A DNA stretch of 64,000 nucleotides from Thamnaconus septentrionalis (Eukaryota; Chordata; Actinopteri; Tetraodontiformes; Monacanthidae), in the NCBI GenBank assembly GCA_009823395.1, contig CM020515.1:14925489-14989488 (forward strand). Direction: 5' to 3'. Of this stretch, positions 25,611-37,400 are shown piece by piece; the first letter of the stretch is position 1, and each line of letters starts with the position of its first letter. Under the pieces are notes generated by a model, which had not been told where the DNA came from, did not search any database, and saw only the letters and a list, made by a program, of their open reading frames with translations. A program made the translations under genes and the position numbers.

Positions 25611-28600
25611 CACAAGGCACTTTTTCTCCTATTCCAGGCGCCTGTTGATGTTGGCAGATAAGTGGAAAGATACTGGCTTTGGAAAAAAAAAAAGGAGAAG
25701 AGAGAAGAAAAAAAATCTTATTTGAGTGATTTGGTGACCAGTGTGATGCTTTAATGTCATTCCAACCTCAAGGAAAAAGAAAAAGAAACAGCCTGAACAG
25801 AAAGCAAAACTTGGCCCTTTGCAGCGGGGTTGTGAGAATTGCACTTTATTTCCCCAGGGCCTCTCCCACGCCATACTCCTCACTCCTCCCCTTCACATCC
25901 TCAGTATATAAATGTAAATCACAGCAGCGCAGCTCTGCTTCTGCCGGTAAAGAACCTACACATCACTCTGTCACATTCACGGGAGAGGCGCTTCAATCTC
26001 TTTGCAATTGGTTTCAGGTTGGAAAGTTGAGTCACGGCGGCGGCAGTGGCGGCGGCTCTCTGCGATGAGGCTAAACCGTGCCAAAATGTGGTGAACGCTG
26101 AGATGAGAGCAGCACACAGAGGCACGCAGACGCACTCGCGCACACCCTCCTCCTTTTTTTCCCCCCCTTGACTTTAGAGGCCAAAAACAACTACACATGT
26201 GCGTCTCTGGGGCTTCATTAGATGAAAAATATAAAAGATAAACAAATGAACTAACCCAAAAATTGTTGTACTCGCGTGGGAGAGTTCAGAAATGCCCCAA
26301 AATAGCCCCAACTCAGTCCAAAGGAATGAGGGTCTGCATCGTTTCACCATACAAGGGTCTTTTCTCAATAACCAAAAAAACCCCTGACCACACTCACCAC
26401 CGAGACCAGTCTGCTGCCACAGGGACTGGACCGCTTTGGCTTCGGTGCAGTTCCTAATAGTTTTCTCCCTCGTCCAAGAGTCATCGGTCTTACAGGCGAA
26501 TGCGCCAAAAAATGTTTTTAGTGAATCTGCATCTGATGAAATTTTGGGGAGCTACACCAACCAAAATGGAGGAGTCTTTCCTAATCACTGGAGTAGGTTT
26601 TCTTTCTTTTTTTTTGTTTGGAAAGACAAATTTTGTAAAGTCATCCGACGACTCTGGCGCCAGTGAGTCAAACGAGCTGGAACTTATGTAGACAACTGAG
26701 TGACTCATGGACGCACAAACAAGCAAACAGAGATCAAGTCTAGACACAGCTGGGTTTTTTTTCTCGGTGGTGCTGCGCTGTCGCCAAGCCACCACCTACA
26801 TCATCTTTTCTTGCACACCTCCGTGGGCTGTGACGCTTTGTTTACAAGCGCTGCGTGTTTGCTTTGTTTGCCCTTTTTTCCGAGCGCCTCCGCCACACTG
26901 TGAGGGTCGGAAATGTATCTCTATCTTGTCAACGCTGACATAAACATAAACAGCGCGCACCAATGGTGGTGTTTATGGGCTTTATCATGGACGCGAGTGG
27001 CACAAAAAGCCTTTTTTTTTTGCGACCGGAGCCAAAGCCAAATACTTGTCCGGCCCCAAAGAGTCAGTGGGGATAATCCCGTGTTCCTCGACCCTCTGAC
27101 CCGCAGACATTTAGTAGCGTTGGCACGTAGCTGGAGCTGTCAGCGCGGCAACTATGGGAGATCTGTGTTTAATTTGCAAAAGTGGACCTTGCCAGAAAGC
27201 AGGGGTGGAACAAAGCGGAGAGTGAGTGGTGGAAATGAAGCCAGGACTTTTTGTCTGGATGCAGAGTGGATCTCGCACTTTGCAGGACACCGCGGAGAAT
27301 GATAAAACTCAGCCTGGACATTTTTTTGAAGAAGTGTGAAGAATGGACGCTGCTTTTTCCCTGACGGTTCCAAGTCTCTTCCCAGGAATAATTGTGCAAG
27401 AGGCTGTACTACTTCAGAGCGTAGGCGCTAAGGGAAGCAGGGCAGTTGTTACTGTGAAACTGGCTAGTTAATAGTCTGTGTTTGTCTGCAGATTACTCTG
27501 GCAGGGCCCCGGACTCACAGGCCTGGGAGAATCTACCACTGTCCAAGGTTAACCAACTGTGAGTTGGTGAGATGCAGTTCCTCTCGGGCTGCCCAGCCAT
27601 GGAGTGGTTTCCTCTCTTCCAGCCACCCAGAATACCCCAGAAAAGAAAACCGAATCCTCGCTGCGGCTTTCTTTTGGCGAATCTGTTGTTTCACTCTCGG
27701 TGTGTGTGTCCAGACTTGCAGACGGGTGTGTGCGTACGTGCTTGCGTGCGTCAAAGCCTCTGGCTGGGGAGAAAAGTGACAGGTAACGGTAATTCCTGTC
27801 AGGTTTTTCCAGTTCTACCCAGTGACTGGGGACAGTCAAGCTGAGGCCTGCCGTCTTCCCCCTGCAGCCTGGGAACCAGAGCGGCGATGCGTCCACGCTT
27901 GAGTACCTGCCGGCTCTCGCTGGGAGCCGTTCCCACTCCACTCATCTGTTTATTATTTCCCTGGGAGGGCTGGTGTTGTCAAAGAAGGAGGAGAAGGACG
28001 AGGAGGAGGGGGGGGGCTGTTCGTCTATGTTTCATTGACAATATCCCAAGAGACTTTGGATGATGTTTTAATATGAACAAGGCATAAATATATTTAAAGG
28101 AGGACTGGAAAACATGTGTTCTCCGCAGCAGAGTTTGGTTAAAATCGTGTAGTGATGGTGCAATCCGAGGTCTTTCATGCTACACTGCCAAGACTCAGAG
28201 GAAGAGGAAAAACAAGCTTTATTGTTTTGTGAGGAGACTGGTTGGGTCACATTATGCCAGGAAGAAAACTGAAGAGGACAGTGACCTCGGGCGACGACAC
28301 ACTCAACAAAAGCGATAGAAAAGAGGAGTTTTGAATAGAGAAAAGCACAAACACATCGTGCACAACAGACACATGAAAATAATCCCAGTACGTCACCTCC
28401 AGTCGACACAGGATTCATGTGCAGGTTTTTTTTTGCGGTTGCACATTTCACAACAGCCCATGTGAAGAGAAATGACTCGTGTTTTGAAATATGACGTGAT
28501 AATAATGTCAATTCTTAACGTTTTCCTTATGGTTTGAATGAATTGCGCAGCCGGAACACTGTCAACTCACATTCTGATCGTGAACACCAATCGTGGGTGT

Positions 28601-29812
28601 GGTAGAGTGGGCACCGAACCCATGTGACGACCTCTGACCTCATCAGGGCCCCAGGAGACTGTGCCGTTTCGCTGAGAGCGAGGAGACCCTCGCCTTGTCC
28701 CACACGACTCTCTCAAAGTCCGATTCTGAGGGAGGCTTTTCCCACCGTGAACCAAACACATAACTCTGTTGTCCTGTGGCCAAAAGCCAAGGATGTGGGT
28801 GACCGCATGAGTGGGGTCCTGCCCGGTACTCATAGCTGACCCGACCCTCAGGAAACCGTACAGTCGAGCCATTCTCCACAGGTCAAGGGAAAACATGGAG
28901 AGGTCCTGGATCTGGGAGAAGACAATGTTCTCTCTAATCTGCTACAGAAACTTTGGATTCACGTTCAGATATTTCAGGGGTTGTATTTCCATGAGAAAAT
29001 GGCCATTGCTCAATGCCTGTGTTAAAACGTAACTAATTTTTCCAGCCTGGTCTACACTACAGCAGGGGTTTGATCAACAATCTCTTTTCTACAATGTCTT
29101 TTCTACTCTGAGGATTCCTTCAGCACCAATTACGCTGGTTTTGTTGTAATATTTAAATACGCATATTTGCTGCATCATGAACTTTGGACACGCTGGTGGT
29201 AACACATGCCGCAGGATGTGACCACCTCACCCAATACTCACTCGCAAAATCCAACAAAAGTCTTCCTCCCCGAGGGCTTCTTCTCCTGACGTTGCACAAC
29301 TTCCCCTACCGGCAATCGAAACCAGGCTGTGCACAGACACGCACGCGGGCTGAGTGCATGCAGGCCTCGACGTTGGTGCCTCGGGTAGAGCCTCGCACCA
29401 CCTAGATGAGCAGATTAGATAGAGGGGAGATGAAAGAAAAACAAATCACTGAAGAAGGTGAGAGGTTGTAGCGAGGCAGAGATTTTCTTTACATCCGTTA
29501 GATAAGCAACCGTGAGGAAACGAGGGACCATAAAAAGAAAAAAAGCAGAGGTGGAAATCAGCTGTGATGAGGTGCAACGGAATCTTTTCTGTATATGCCC
29601 ACTCGGGGTGGTGGGGGGATGGGCGAGGGGACAGCAGCCAAATAACAGAGGCGTGTTTGTCTTCTGATTAGGCCGAGCCAAATGGAGGCGGCTCACCAGT
29701 CGAGATAACCAACAAAGACTTTGCTTCACAAATCTATGAACATCTTTTCACAGTCAATAGGCAGAGGCATTCTTTTGTTCTGAAGGGTGGGGGGCGGAGG
29801 GAGGAGTAAAAA

Positions 29813-29833
29813 ACAACAACAACAACAACAACA
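29813..29833. repeat. (AAC)n
   Basis: Six to seven AAC units. Confidence 0.9.
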
Positions 29834-31242
29834 AAAACAGTGTTGGTGGATCCAAAGACACAGATTCAAGTTGCTGTTTAATCTGCCTGCAAATGACAAA
29901 CATGCATTCCGCTTTTTGTTTGACTTTTTCCAAAGGAACATTTTTTGCCATTTCCCAAGCCAGCAACCACTTGAAGTGAAGTCATAATTATAATACAATT
30001 AAATAAATATATTTTCCAAAGTTTTTGAAAGTATCTACATGGCTCCACAGTTACCAAGACACGATGGACTCAAGCTGAATAAACAGTGATGCAGGCCCTC
30101 TGGGAGCAGGCCGACTTCCTTGGCATGGGCGTGCCCGACAGCCCTGGTTGGCTTTTCAACTTTATGGCTGGGACAATGAATAGATCAGATTTATTGCAGT
30201 TAGTTGTTTTCCACTGGGGTCAAGCCAGGGTATCTACGTATCAAACTCACCTGCTGCTTGTATCAGGGAAAATTATTGTCACCTATCATACGGCCCTTTA
30301 ATCTAAGTCATTCCCACGGTGTTGGTCAAAGCCCTGAACAAAGTGTGTGATTATTTTCCTGTAAATAAAATTTTAAATGGCTCTTTGGTTCCCGCTGGTC
30401 TAATTACAGCGCTGAAAGTGAGAAAGCCGCCGTCCACGGTTGAGGAAATTGGAAGCCATAAGAAATCTGATCCAGTGCAGGATGAACTGGAAGAGCTCAC
30501 GGCGGTGAGAAACCTCTCAGGGTTCCTGCAACTCACCGTTTTGCCTGTATTGTCTAGCTGCTCGTTTTTGTTTTGTTTTATTCACCTCGTCCCGTTTGCA
30601 AACAGGTATTTCAGGTTTCTGTGCAAAATCCCGGCGCTGACGTCAGCGGCTGCGCCATCAGGCCACACAGTGCGGCACCAGATTTTTGCCTCTTTGTCAA
30701 CAAAACAAAAAACAAGGGGATTGTGTTACTCCGGCTCGGCTTACATCACGCCTTAGCCCGGCGCAATTAGCCAGCACCCCTCTCCGCTTGAGAAATGCAA
30801 TGCACGTACGCGGATTGAACCCTGCAATCACGGAGCTTTGCCGTCATTGGAACCGGTGGTTTTGAGAGGGTGAACAGAGTGGAACAAAATGATACGCTTA
30901 GCGGGCAAACGAGGTTCCAGTCCTGCAAATTCCTGCCGGGATTGTTTATGTTCTGGGAGAGCGGTAAGGGAGAGGGGACAAGGGCTAATGTTGTAACGAT
31001 GACAATGGCGGTTCTGTTTGTAAATCACCGCGTATGACTGGCCAGCTGGAGCCAAAATTCTTTGATTTATGTGCTGACCTCCAAACAATTCTAAACGGTG
31101 CCCCGCAAACTAGCAGCCAGACAGAACAAGAGGTGATGAGCGCAACCTCCCCACCACCACCACCTCTGTCCATTTGTGAATAAACAAGTGACCCATGTTC
31201 AGTCCGCGGAGAGGTCAAGGCGAAGGACAGGCAACATGGCAG

Positions 31243-31268
31243 GCAGACAGACAGACAGACAGACAGAG
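31243..31268. repeat. (CAGA)n
   Basis: About six CAGA units. Confidence 0.9.
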
Positions 31269-32297
31269 GGCCTCAGAAGCGATGGAGGAGAATGGACAGA
31301 GAAGGAGAGATGGATGTGTGTTTGTTTCTCCCCGTGGCCTCTGCGGCCCTAATGAGCGCCACAGGCCAGCCGCGGGGCAGCCGGGGCTTCTCCCCGTTTT
31401 GACTTCATCAAGATTAATACTTCCCTCCACGTCACAGGTCAGCCCCACAGAAAGAATTACGTCCCAAATTGTCACGTCTCCCGTCACACACGGCCCCCTT
31501 TCAGCCTGCGTTGCCGCCCGATCCTGAAATCGAGCCATATGTCAAGACTGGCGACGTCTAAACGCAGCCTCGCTGTAAAAAGAGAGAAGTGGCGGCTGGT
31601 TTTCATGCGTCCTGACCTGGGATCAGGCTGAAGCACCCTGTCTAGACATCAGCTCCGCTTTGTGCCAGCATCTCACAGCAGCCGCACATCTTCGCACCTC
31701 TCCCTTTTTTTCCTTCCCGCAATTTCACCACCACCCGTTTGTTCCTGATCCTTGACGGCCCAATCCGTCTCCTCGCTCTGGGCCGGGGCTTAGGAGTGCT
31801 TTTTCTGGCAGCCACGCCGGTGAGGGGAGGACGACGAGGAGAGGCTGAACCGCTGATGACCCGACGACGAAGAATGCAGACAGACTGCAAAGAATGCAAC
31901 CTACAAATATGGCTGCGATAACTATTGAGGTTGCCCTTATTTGAGTCTCTCCTCTCAGATCCCCACTTTTTTTGTGTGTGTGTGTGACGCTCCAACACGC
32001 CCTCATTATGCTGCAGTGTTGTAAAACAAAGGTGCTCAACAATGGTTCGATAAGACCTCGTGTGTAATGAGAGTTTTCTGTAACTTTTGTTTTGCTCAAT
32101 TAGTAAACAGGTCCCCCATTCAGGTCCAAACAAGCCCGATTCTTATTTTTGCTCCAGTGTGACAGACCCCACCCACCCCTTGTCCTTCGCCTCCAGCGGC
32201 CCACTTTGGATCTTGGCATCCCCCAGAACATTCAGGGCACACAGACCCCTCCCTCCCTCCCTCTCTCCCCCCCTCCCCTCAATCCCCAGCCCCTCAG

Positions 32298-32325
32298 CAC
32301 ACACACACACTTACACACACACACC
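32298..32325. repeat. Short (CA)n
   Basis: Two CA runs interrupted by TTA. Confidence 0.85.
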
Positions 32326-32897
32326 CATTTGTGATTGACAGTGTCTTTGTTCCATTGTGCATAGCTGTCGCCTCTGATGAAGACACATACACAGAGCAGA
32401 GGCGTTCATTGTACACTGCGCAGAAACTACAGGTCTCCCACCAGTTGCAGGCTGCTCCTGGTGAGGAGGCCGACCGGCTCGGAGTGACCAGGCACCGGCT
32501 GCCAGACAGCCTTAGGAGCGCTGGGTGGTATAAGGGACAGGATGCGCTTAGAGAAGGGTGAAGTCAAAGATGCCGGCACCAGACTGAAAGACCTCTCCCA
32601 GTTCTTCCAGTGTGCACCAAGGGGTCTCGGCCCAGTAAGGAAAGAGGGGCCAGCTGGAGAGGGAGGCTGCTGAGTGCTGCGCAATGTGTCTGAGGAGGCC
32701 GTCATTAGGGTTCACCCCTCCTCGGGGATGGGAACCAGGTCACATTCTCTCACACGGCACAAAGCAGGGTGTGTGTGCACGAGGAGGGTGGGGGTCCGAG
32801 GGAGGGGGTTTTGATGGGGAGCAGGCCATGACCTCTTTATATCCATCAACAGATCACTAACTTGGCCCATAGACATGCTCAGACAACACATTCAAAA

Positions 32898-32965
32898 ACA
32901 CACACACACATAAACGCACGCATGCACGCTTGCACACACACACGCACACGCACATGCAAACACAT
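32898..32965. repeat. Imperfect CA/CG-rich dinucleotide tract
   Basis: CACACA, CGCACG and CATGCA units are interspersed, a degenerated microsatellite. Confidence 0.85.
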
Positions 32966-33370
32966 GCAAATATCCATGTGCACAATGAGCAGCCGTGCAC
33001 ACAAGATGAGCATATGCAAGAAATAAAGACGTGTGCGCCACAAGAGGCGGAGCGTGCGTCCTCATCTAAATATGCTGCACATCTCTTAGTTTTTGTGCCA
33101 GCTAACTATTTTTCCTACTCCACAAGTTTCCTCCCCGCTACTTGTGCTTCAAACCAAAATAACCCATTGCGTTGCTGTGTTGTGTTTTTCATCTTATTTT
33201 ATTTGGCCTCATTAATAGCGTTTACGGAAAATGCCAACTCAAAGTGAAATTGCTGGCTTTTGTGGCATTCCTCCATCTCACTGGAGACGAATTCCTTCAC
33301 ACTGAAGTTCCAGCGAGCTGGGTTCCAAGCCACAAGTTGGCTGCCAAGCCGGGGAATAAAATGTGAAATA

Positions 33371-33384
33371 CTGCCCCCTAGTGA
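33371..33384 (-). promoter_or_regulatory. CTCF-like motif beyond the rdh8 3' end
   Basis: The reverse complement, TCACTAGGGGGCAG, fits the CTCF core consensus CCASYAGRKGGCRS at 13 of 14 positions. Confidence 0.4.
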
Positions 33385-33491
33385 ACTACAGGGAGCATTG
33401 GAGACAACCAAAGAAGTTTTGGTTATGTCGGCAGGCAACATAACTGCTTTCCTTCGAGGAAAAAAAAAAGAATAAACATACAGAAATTGCT

Positions 33492-33497
33492 TTTATT
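33492..33497 (-). terminator. Candidate rdh8 polyadenylation signal
   Basis: AATAAA is present on the minus strand about 750 bases past the rdh8 stop. I saw no closer canonical hexamer. The implied 3' UTR would span the (GT)n tract at 33975-34033. The assignment is by position only. Confidence 0.35.
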
Positions 33498-33968
33498 TCT
33501 AATTTGAGATGCTATATTAGAAATATTTCAACCCCGTCTTTCAAAAACCTTTTAAAAGCATACTCATTCAGTTCAAAGAAAGATTAAAAATACGATTAAA
33601 CAGCAGTTATGACCATGAGGACATTATGGTAAGGCAAACATGTAATCACGGGTAAAACAAAATCACAATGGACATTTTCTTTTTTTTTTTTTCTTTTACA
33701 CGTCACATCCCAGTCAGAGTTTATAGTCATCTAGGCTACGAGTAATAAACGTATTATTTTTTCCTCTTTGCTTAGTTTAAATTTGTGCTTTGTTATCGAT
33801 CTAGGATTTTCCTTTGCCTCACTTGTTGTTTTTGTGTTCTCATTAAGCAGTGGGAAGACGTCGACCTGCGGTTTAGCCCCTCCCATAAGGCATCCAGCAT
33901 GCCCTTCTCTTTAAAATTTGTACAATTACACAATGTGTGTTTTGCTCATGTCTCTGTTTGTATGTCTG

Positions 33969-33974
<6 letters not shown>

Positions 33975-34030
<56 letters not shown>

Positions 34031-34033
34031 TGT
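33975..34033. repeat. (GT)n microsatellite in the probable rdh8 3' UTR
   Basis: About 28 GT units, read as (CA)n on the rdh8 sense strand, lie 220 bases past the stop codon. They would be inside the mRNA if the AATAAA at 33492 is used. Confidence 0.96.
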
Positions 34034-34252
34034 GATTGGATGAGGTCATTCTAGTCACACATCCCGCAACAAACTTGTGCAACTGCGCATGCCGTCCGAC
34101 AAAGTTTATCCTGGTGGCGTGCTCTCTTTCTTCTTCTTCCGCAGCTCTGGTTCTACCCTAGATGCTTTGCACCGTATCATCACGGGAAGGAAGAAAGAGG
34201 AACTGGTTTGGAGGGAGGGTGGGGGTCAAACAAACTGGTGAGGGGCCAAGTT

Positions 34253-34480
34253 TCAGTTGGGAGAGATGGTGCGTCTGCGCAGGCAGCTGCACGTCAGGCA
34301 CTTGAGGATGCTCATGGTGATGTGCATGAGGGGGCCAAAGTTGAAGAGCAGATTGTAGAAGGTGTTGACGGACAGGCCGCCGGTCTCGTCCGCGTACTTT
34401 AACGCCACAATGGGTGTGTAGAGGCTGTTGGTCAGGTTCCTGAAGCGAGGGCTGTTGGATTCAATCACTTTTTTAATGCA
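34253..34480 (-). CDS. rdh8: rdh8 coding exon 6 (C-terminal tail and stop)
   Basis: The exon has 228 bases including TGA, with acceptor CTTTTCAG. It encodes residues 243-317: a membrane-associating hydrophobic stretch ([19 protein letters not shown]), the cysteine cluster CLTCSC and a basic tail ending RRRTISPN. Confidence 0.93.
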   Translation of the reverse strand, partial: CIKKVIESNSPRFRNLTNSLYTPIVALKYADETGGLSVNTFYNLLFNFGPLMHITMSILKCLTCSCLRRRTISPN

Positions 34481-37400
34481 CTGAAAAGAAAAAGGAGAAC
34501 AGGAATGTATTGGAACAAATTTCAGGCTTGAGTAATAGGACATTTTATTTAGTTTTTTTTAAACACATGAATGCTGTGCAAAGAACCTTGGCAATGTCCT
34601 CAGGGGTCTGGCCCATGGCTTCAAAAACATCTATGGACGACGGCAGGTAAACGTCTTTGAAATAACGAACTGTGTCGGCGTCCACCCCCGGGAATTCCAT
34701 CTTGGCCACGTCCTCCATCATCTTCTTCTCAAACTCGGTGTGCACCGGGCCAGGCTCAATCATGGACAGGCTACAAGGAGCCACGGACAGCAAAGCCCAT
34801 GAGAGAGCGTATCCAGAACAAACTGGAGACAGATGTGCAGGGACGGCGTAAAGAAAAGAAGGTAATCTACCGGATATTGAACTTCATCAGTTGCACGGCC
34901 ATGCTCTCGCAGAAACCCTCCATGGCAAACTTGGAAGCAGTGTAAACATCATTAAACACCACTCCTAAACCAACAAAACACGGGAGAGAAAGGCCGTTAT
35001 CGGTTCAGCGCATTGTCAAATTCCACAACTCTCAATTAAAAGCAGACACACTGCGAGTCCAGCAGCTTTTCCACACAGACACACGAGGCCGGTCAATAGA
35101 GATCACATGGAACAATGAGAGAGCCAGACAGGATATTGAATCAAGTAATCTGTCCTCGATTGGCATCTTATCAGATGCTCTTTGAATTGTTCTGGGAAGC
35201 CCCGCCTCTCTCTCGCACTTCAAACATGTTCAAACAAACACTGAAATTCTTTTTCACGGCTCACTGTTTGACTTTCACCAAGTCAATGGACCTTGACTGT
35301 CAACACAATCGTGTTATAGATAAACAAAGCTAAGGCCAAGAAAGTATTTTCATTTCTTCGCATCGATGACCTTGATTTTTTTTTCTTTGCTCTGTTCACG
35401 GATCAATCACTCACGACACCGTTTGAAACACACGAGGCGAGTCGTACCCTGGAGACCCATGACGCTGCTCATGACCACAATGTGCCCCGAACGCCTCTTC
35501 TTCATGTCGGGCATCACTTCCTTGATCATGCGAACAACGCCAAAGAAGTTGGTCTCGAAAACACGTTTCATCTCGTCGATGCTGATGCTCTCCACAGGTC
35601 CCAGCAGGCCCACACCTGCATTGTTGACTGACACACAGACACACAAATGAGATGGAATTAAATTGCTCTTATCTCCAACAGTTTCTTATGTTATTGTCTA
35701 TTCAAAGGAAACAAAGAGGCGGTGATTAGAGAATTGCATAACGTCAAAAACGAGTTGACAATAAGGGGAGCTTCAGTAACACACTACTGGTTACTGTCAA
35801 CAGATGGCAGTGTGTGACAGCAACACTGGGCTGTGACATAACGCTGGAGTTTCAGGGACCTCTGGGTCTTGAGTAATGAGGTGAGAGGGGATGGCAGTGT
35901 TGGATTTAGACAAAAATAGCGGCAGATTTAGAGGCAAAAACCCTGATCCGGACAAGAATTCTGAACAGAAGACGTCGCTAATTCTGTGGTTACTAATCCA
36001 GAAATGCACAATTCCAAAAATATGCTGCGCTCTTTCCCCTTCTGCCCGATACAAAATTAAATGAAATGAAATGAAATGAAATGAAATGAATCACTGGAAT
36101 TCTCTAGATTGAATTGCTCTAGTTAGCTCGGTTTCAGTCGTTTTGTTTTGGAAGACTCAAAGAGCAACATGCGTCACCCACTCCTGTCCAAGGTCGGTGA
36201 GAACAGCCAGGTGTCTGTTCTGCTCTGTGAGACCAGCCGCCTTCATTTGTCTCCTTCAAAATGTTCAGAGGGTGCCAATTTAGCAGGAAACAAAACATAT
36301 TTTTGCGAGACGCTGCAAACAGATGGCTAAATACGATGATTCTGCAGATCAACAGTTTTTTGCCTAACAAATTATTTTGGTCATTTGTTCGGCAAAAAAT
36401 GGGTATGGATATAAAATATATTTTAAGAAGAAGCTTTTTGTAGGAATAAATTGAACAGATGTAACCAGCTGGGCCTTTCTGAAGCAAAGTGGGAGTTATT
36501 TTGGGGGACTACCGTCTCACTTACTCAGGATATCAATGTGACGGTCCTTCACATTGTTGACACACTGCTTAACAGACTCATCGCTGCACACATCCAGCGG
36601 CAGCAGCACCATGGTCTTGCCAAACGTGTCTCCTGCCGCCTCCACCAGATTGTCCTTTTTCCTCAGGTCGCGCATGGTGGCAATGACTGTGAAAACAGAG
36701 GGTTTCAGGGGGAAAAAGGATTTTGACGTTCAATCTGGTTTCCTGCAGCAAGTTGAAAATGAGAGCAGAGCAACACATATCCTGACTTTTTCACATTTTT
36801 CAAAAGCTTCACACGTATCACTGGCACATATCAGTTGCCTTGACTCACAGCCACACTGGCGAGCAGACTCAACAGGCCAAGACACCACTTGCTTGAAAGG
36901 TCACGCTTGCTCATTCTCTCACTCACACGCACGCACACACGCACACAGGCCTCTGCAACAAACAGAGTCGGATGTGCGGGTCAGAGTTCCTCGCGGTGGC
37001 CACGCCTGACTGTTGACACGACACAGAATTGATCCACTCTGAACTTTACACGCTGCGCAGCGCTAACCTACATACAGCGCAGGAATCTATCAGCAACGGA
37101 GACGGCAGCTATCAGCGCCGTGTTGTCTTCTGCAATGTTGTGTGTTTTTGTAGATTGGCGCTGACTGACGTTATCTATGAAGGCAGAGATAGAAAGAGCT
37201 GTTCTATAAAAAAAAGAAAAAAGAAAGCCAATTAGAGGGAGTAAACAACCTCAGCCATTCACCAGAACCTACCTGCTGGCCTTGGTCAACAAAAAGCAAA
37301 GTCCAGTTAGTCCGAGAACAATTTGATCAGCAGGATTTGGATTAAGCGTCATTGTTATTTTGTAGGCTATTTCTTCTCTCTCTCTCTGTGCGTGTGTGTG

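Larger units (their letters stand above)
6660..33480. other. Long intergenic tract without recognisable genes
   Basis: About 27 kb between the putative signal-peptide exon and the rdh8 3' end. Open frames here are short, lack recognisable domains and often follow simple repeats. It holds one Tc1-type short element, several microsatellites, promoter-like CpG patches and scattered palindromic CRE sites. It may carry distal regulatory elements for a neighbouring gene. Confidence 0.5.

Noticed and set aside
28567..28896. Overlapping minus-strand ORFs (109 and 78 codons), one containing NGSTVRFPEGRVSYEYR
   Set aside because: Loosely resembles a sushi-type segment, but the cysteine spacing is absent, no flanking splice pair fits and no second exon was found.
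30319..30756. 145-codon plus-strand ORF
   Set aside because: A mixed-composition frame without recognisable domain, promoter or splice context. A chance ORF is the simplest reading.
35115..35333. Short plus-strand ORFs overlapping the rdh8 locus
   Set aside because: They are antisense shadows or intronic frames, and the minus-strand rdh8 exons explain the coding signal.
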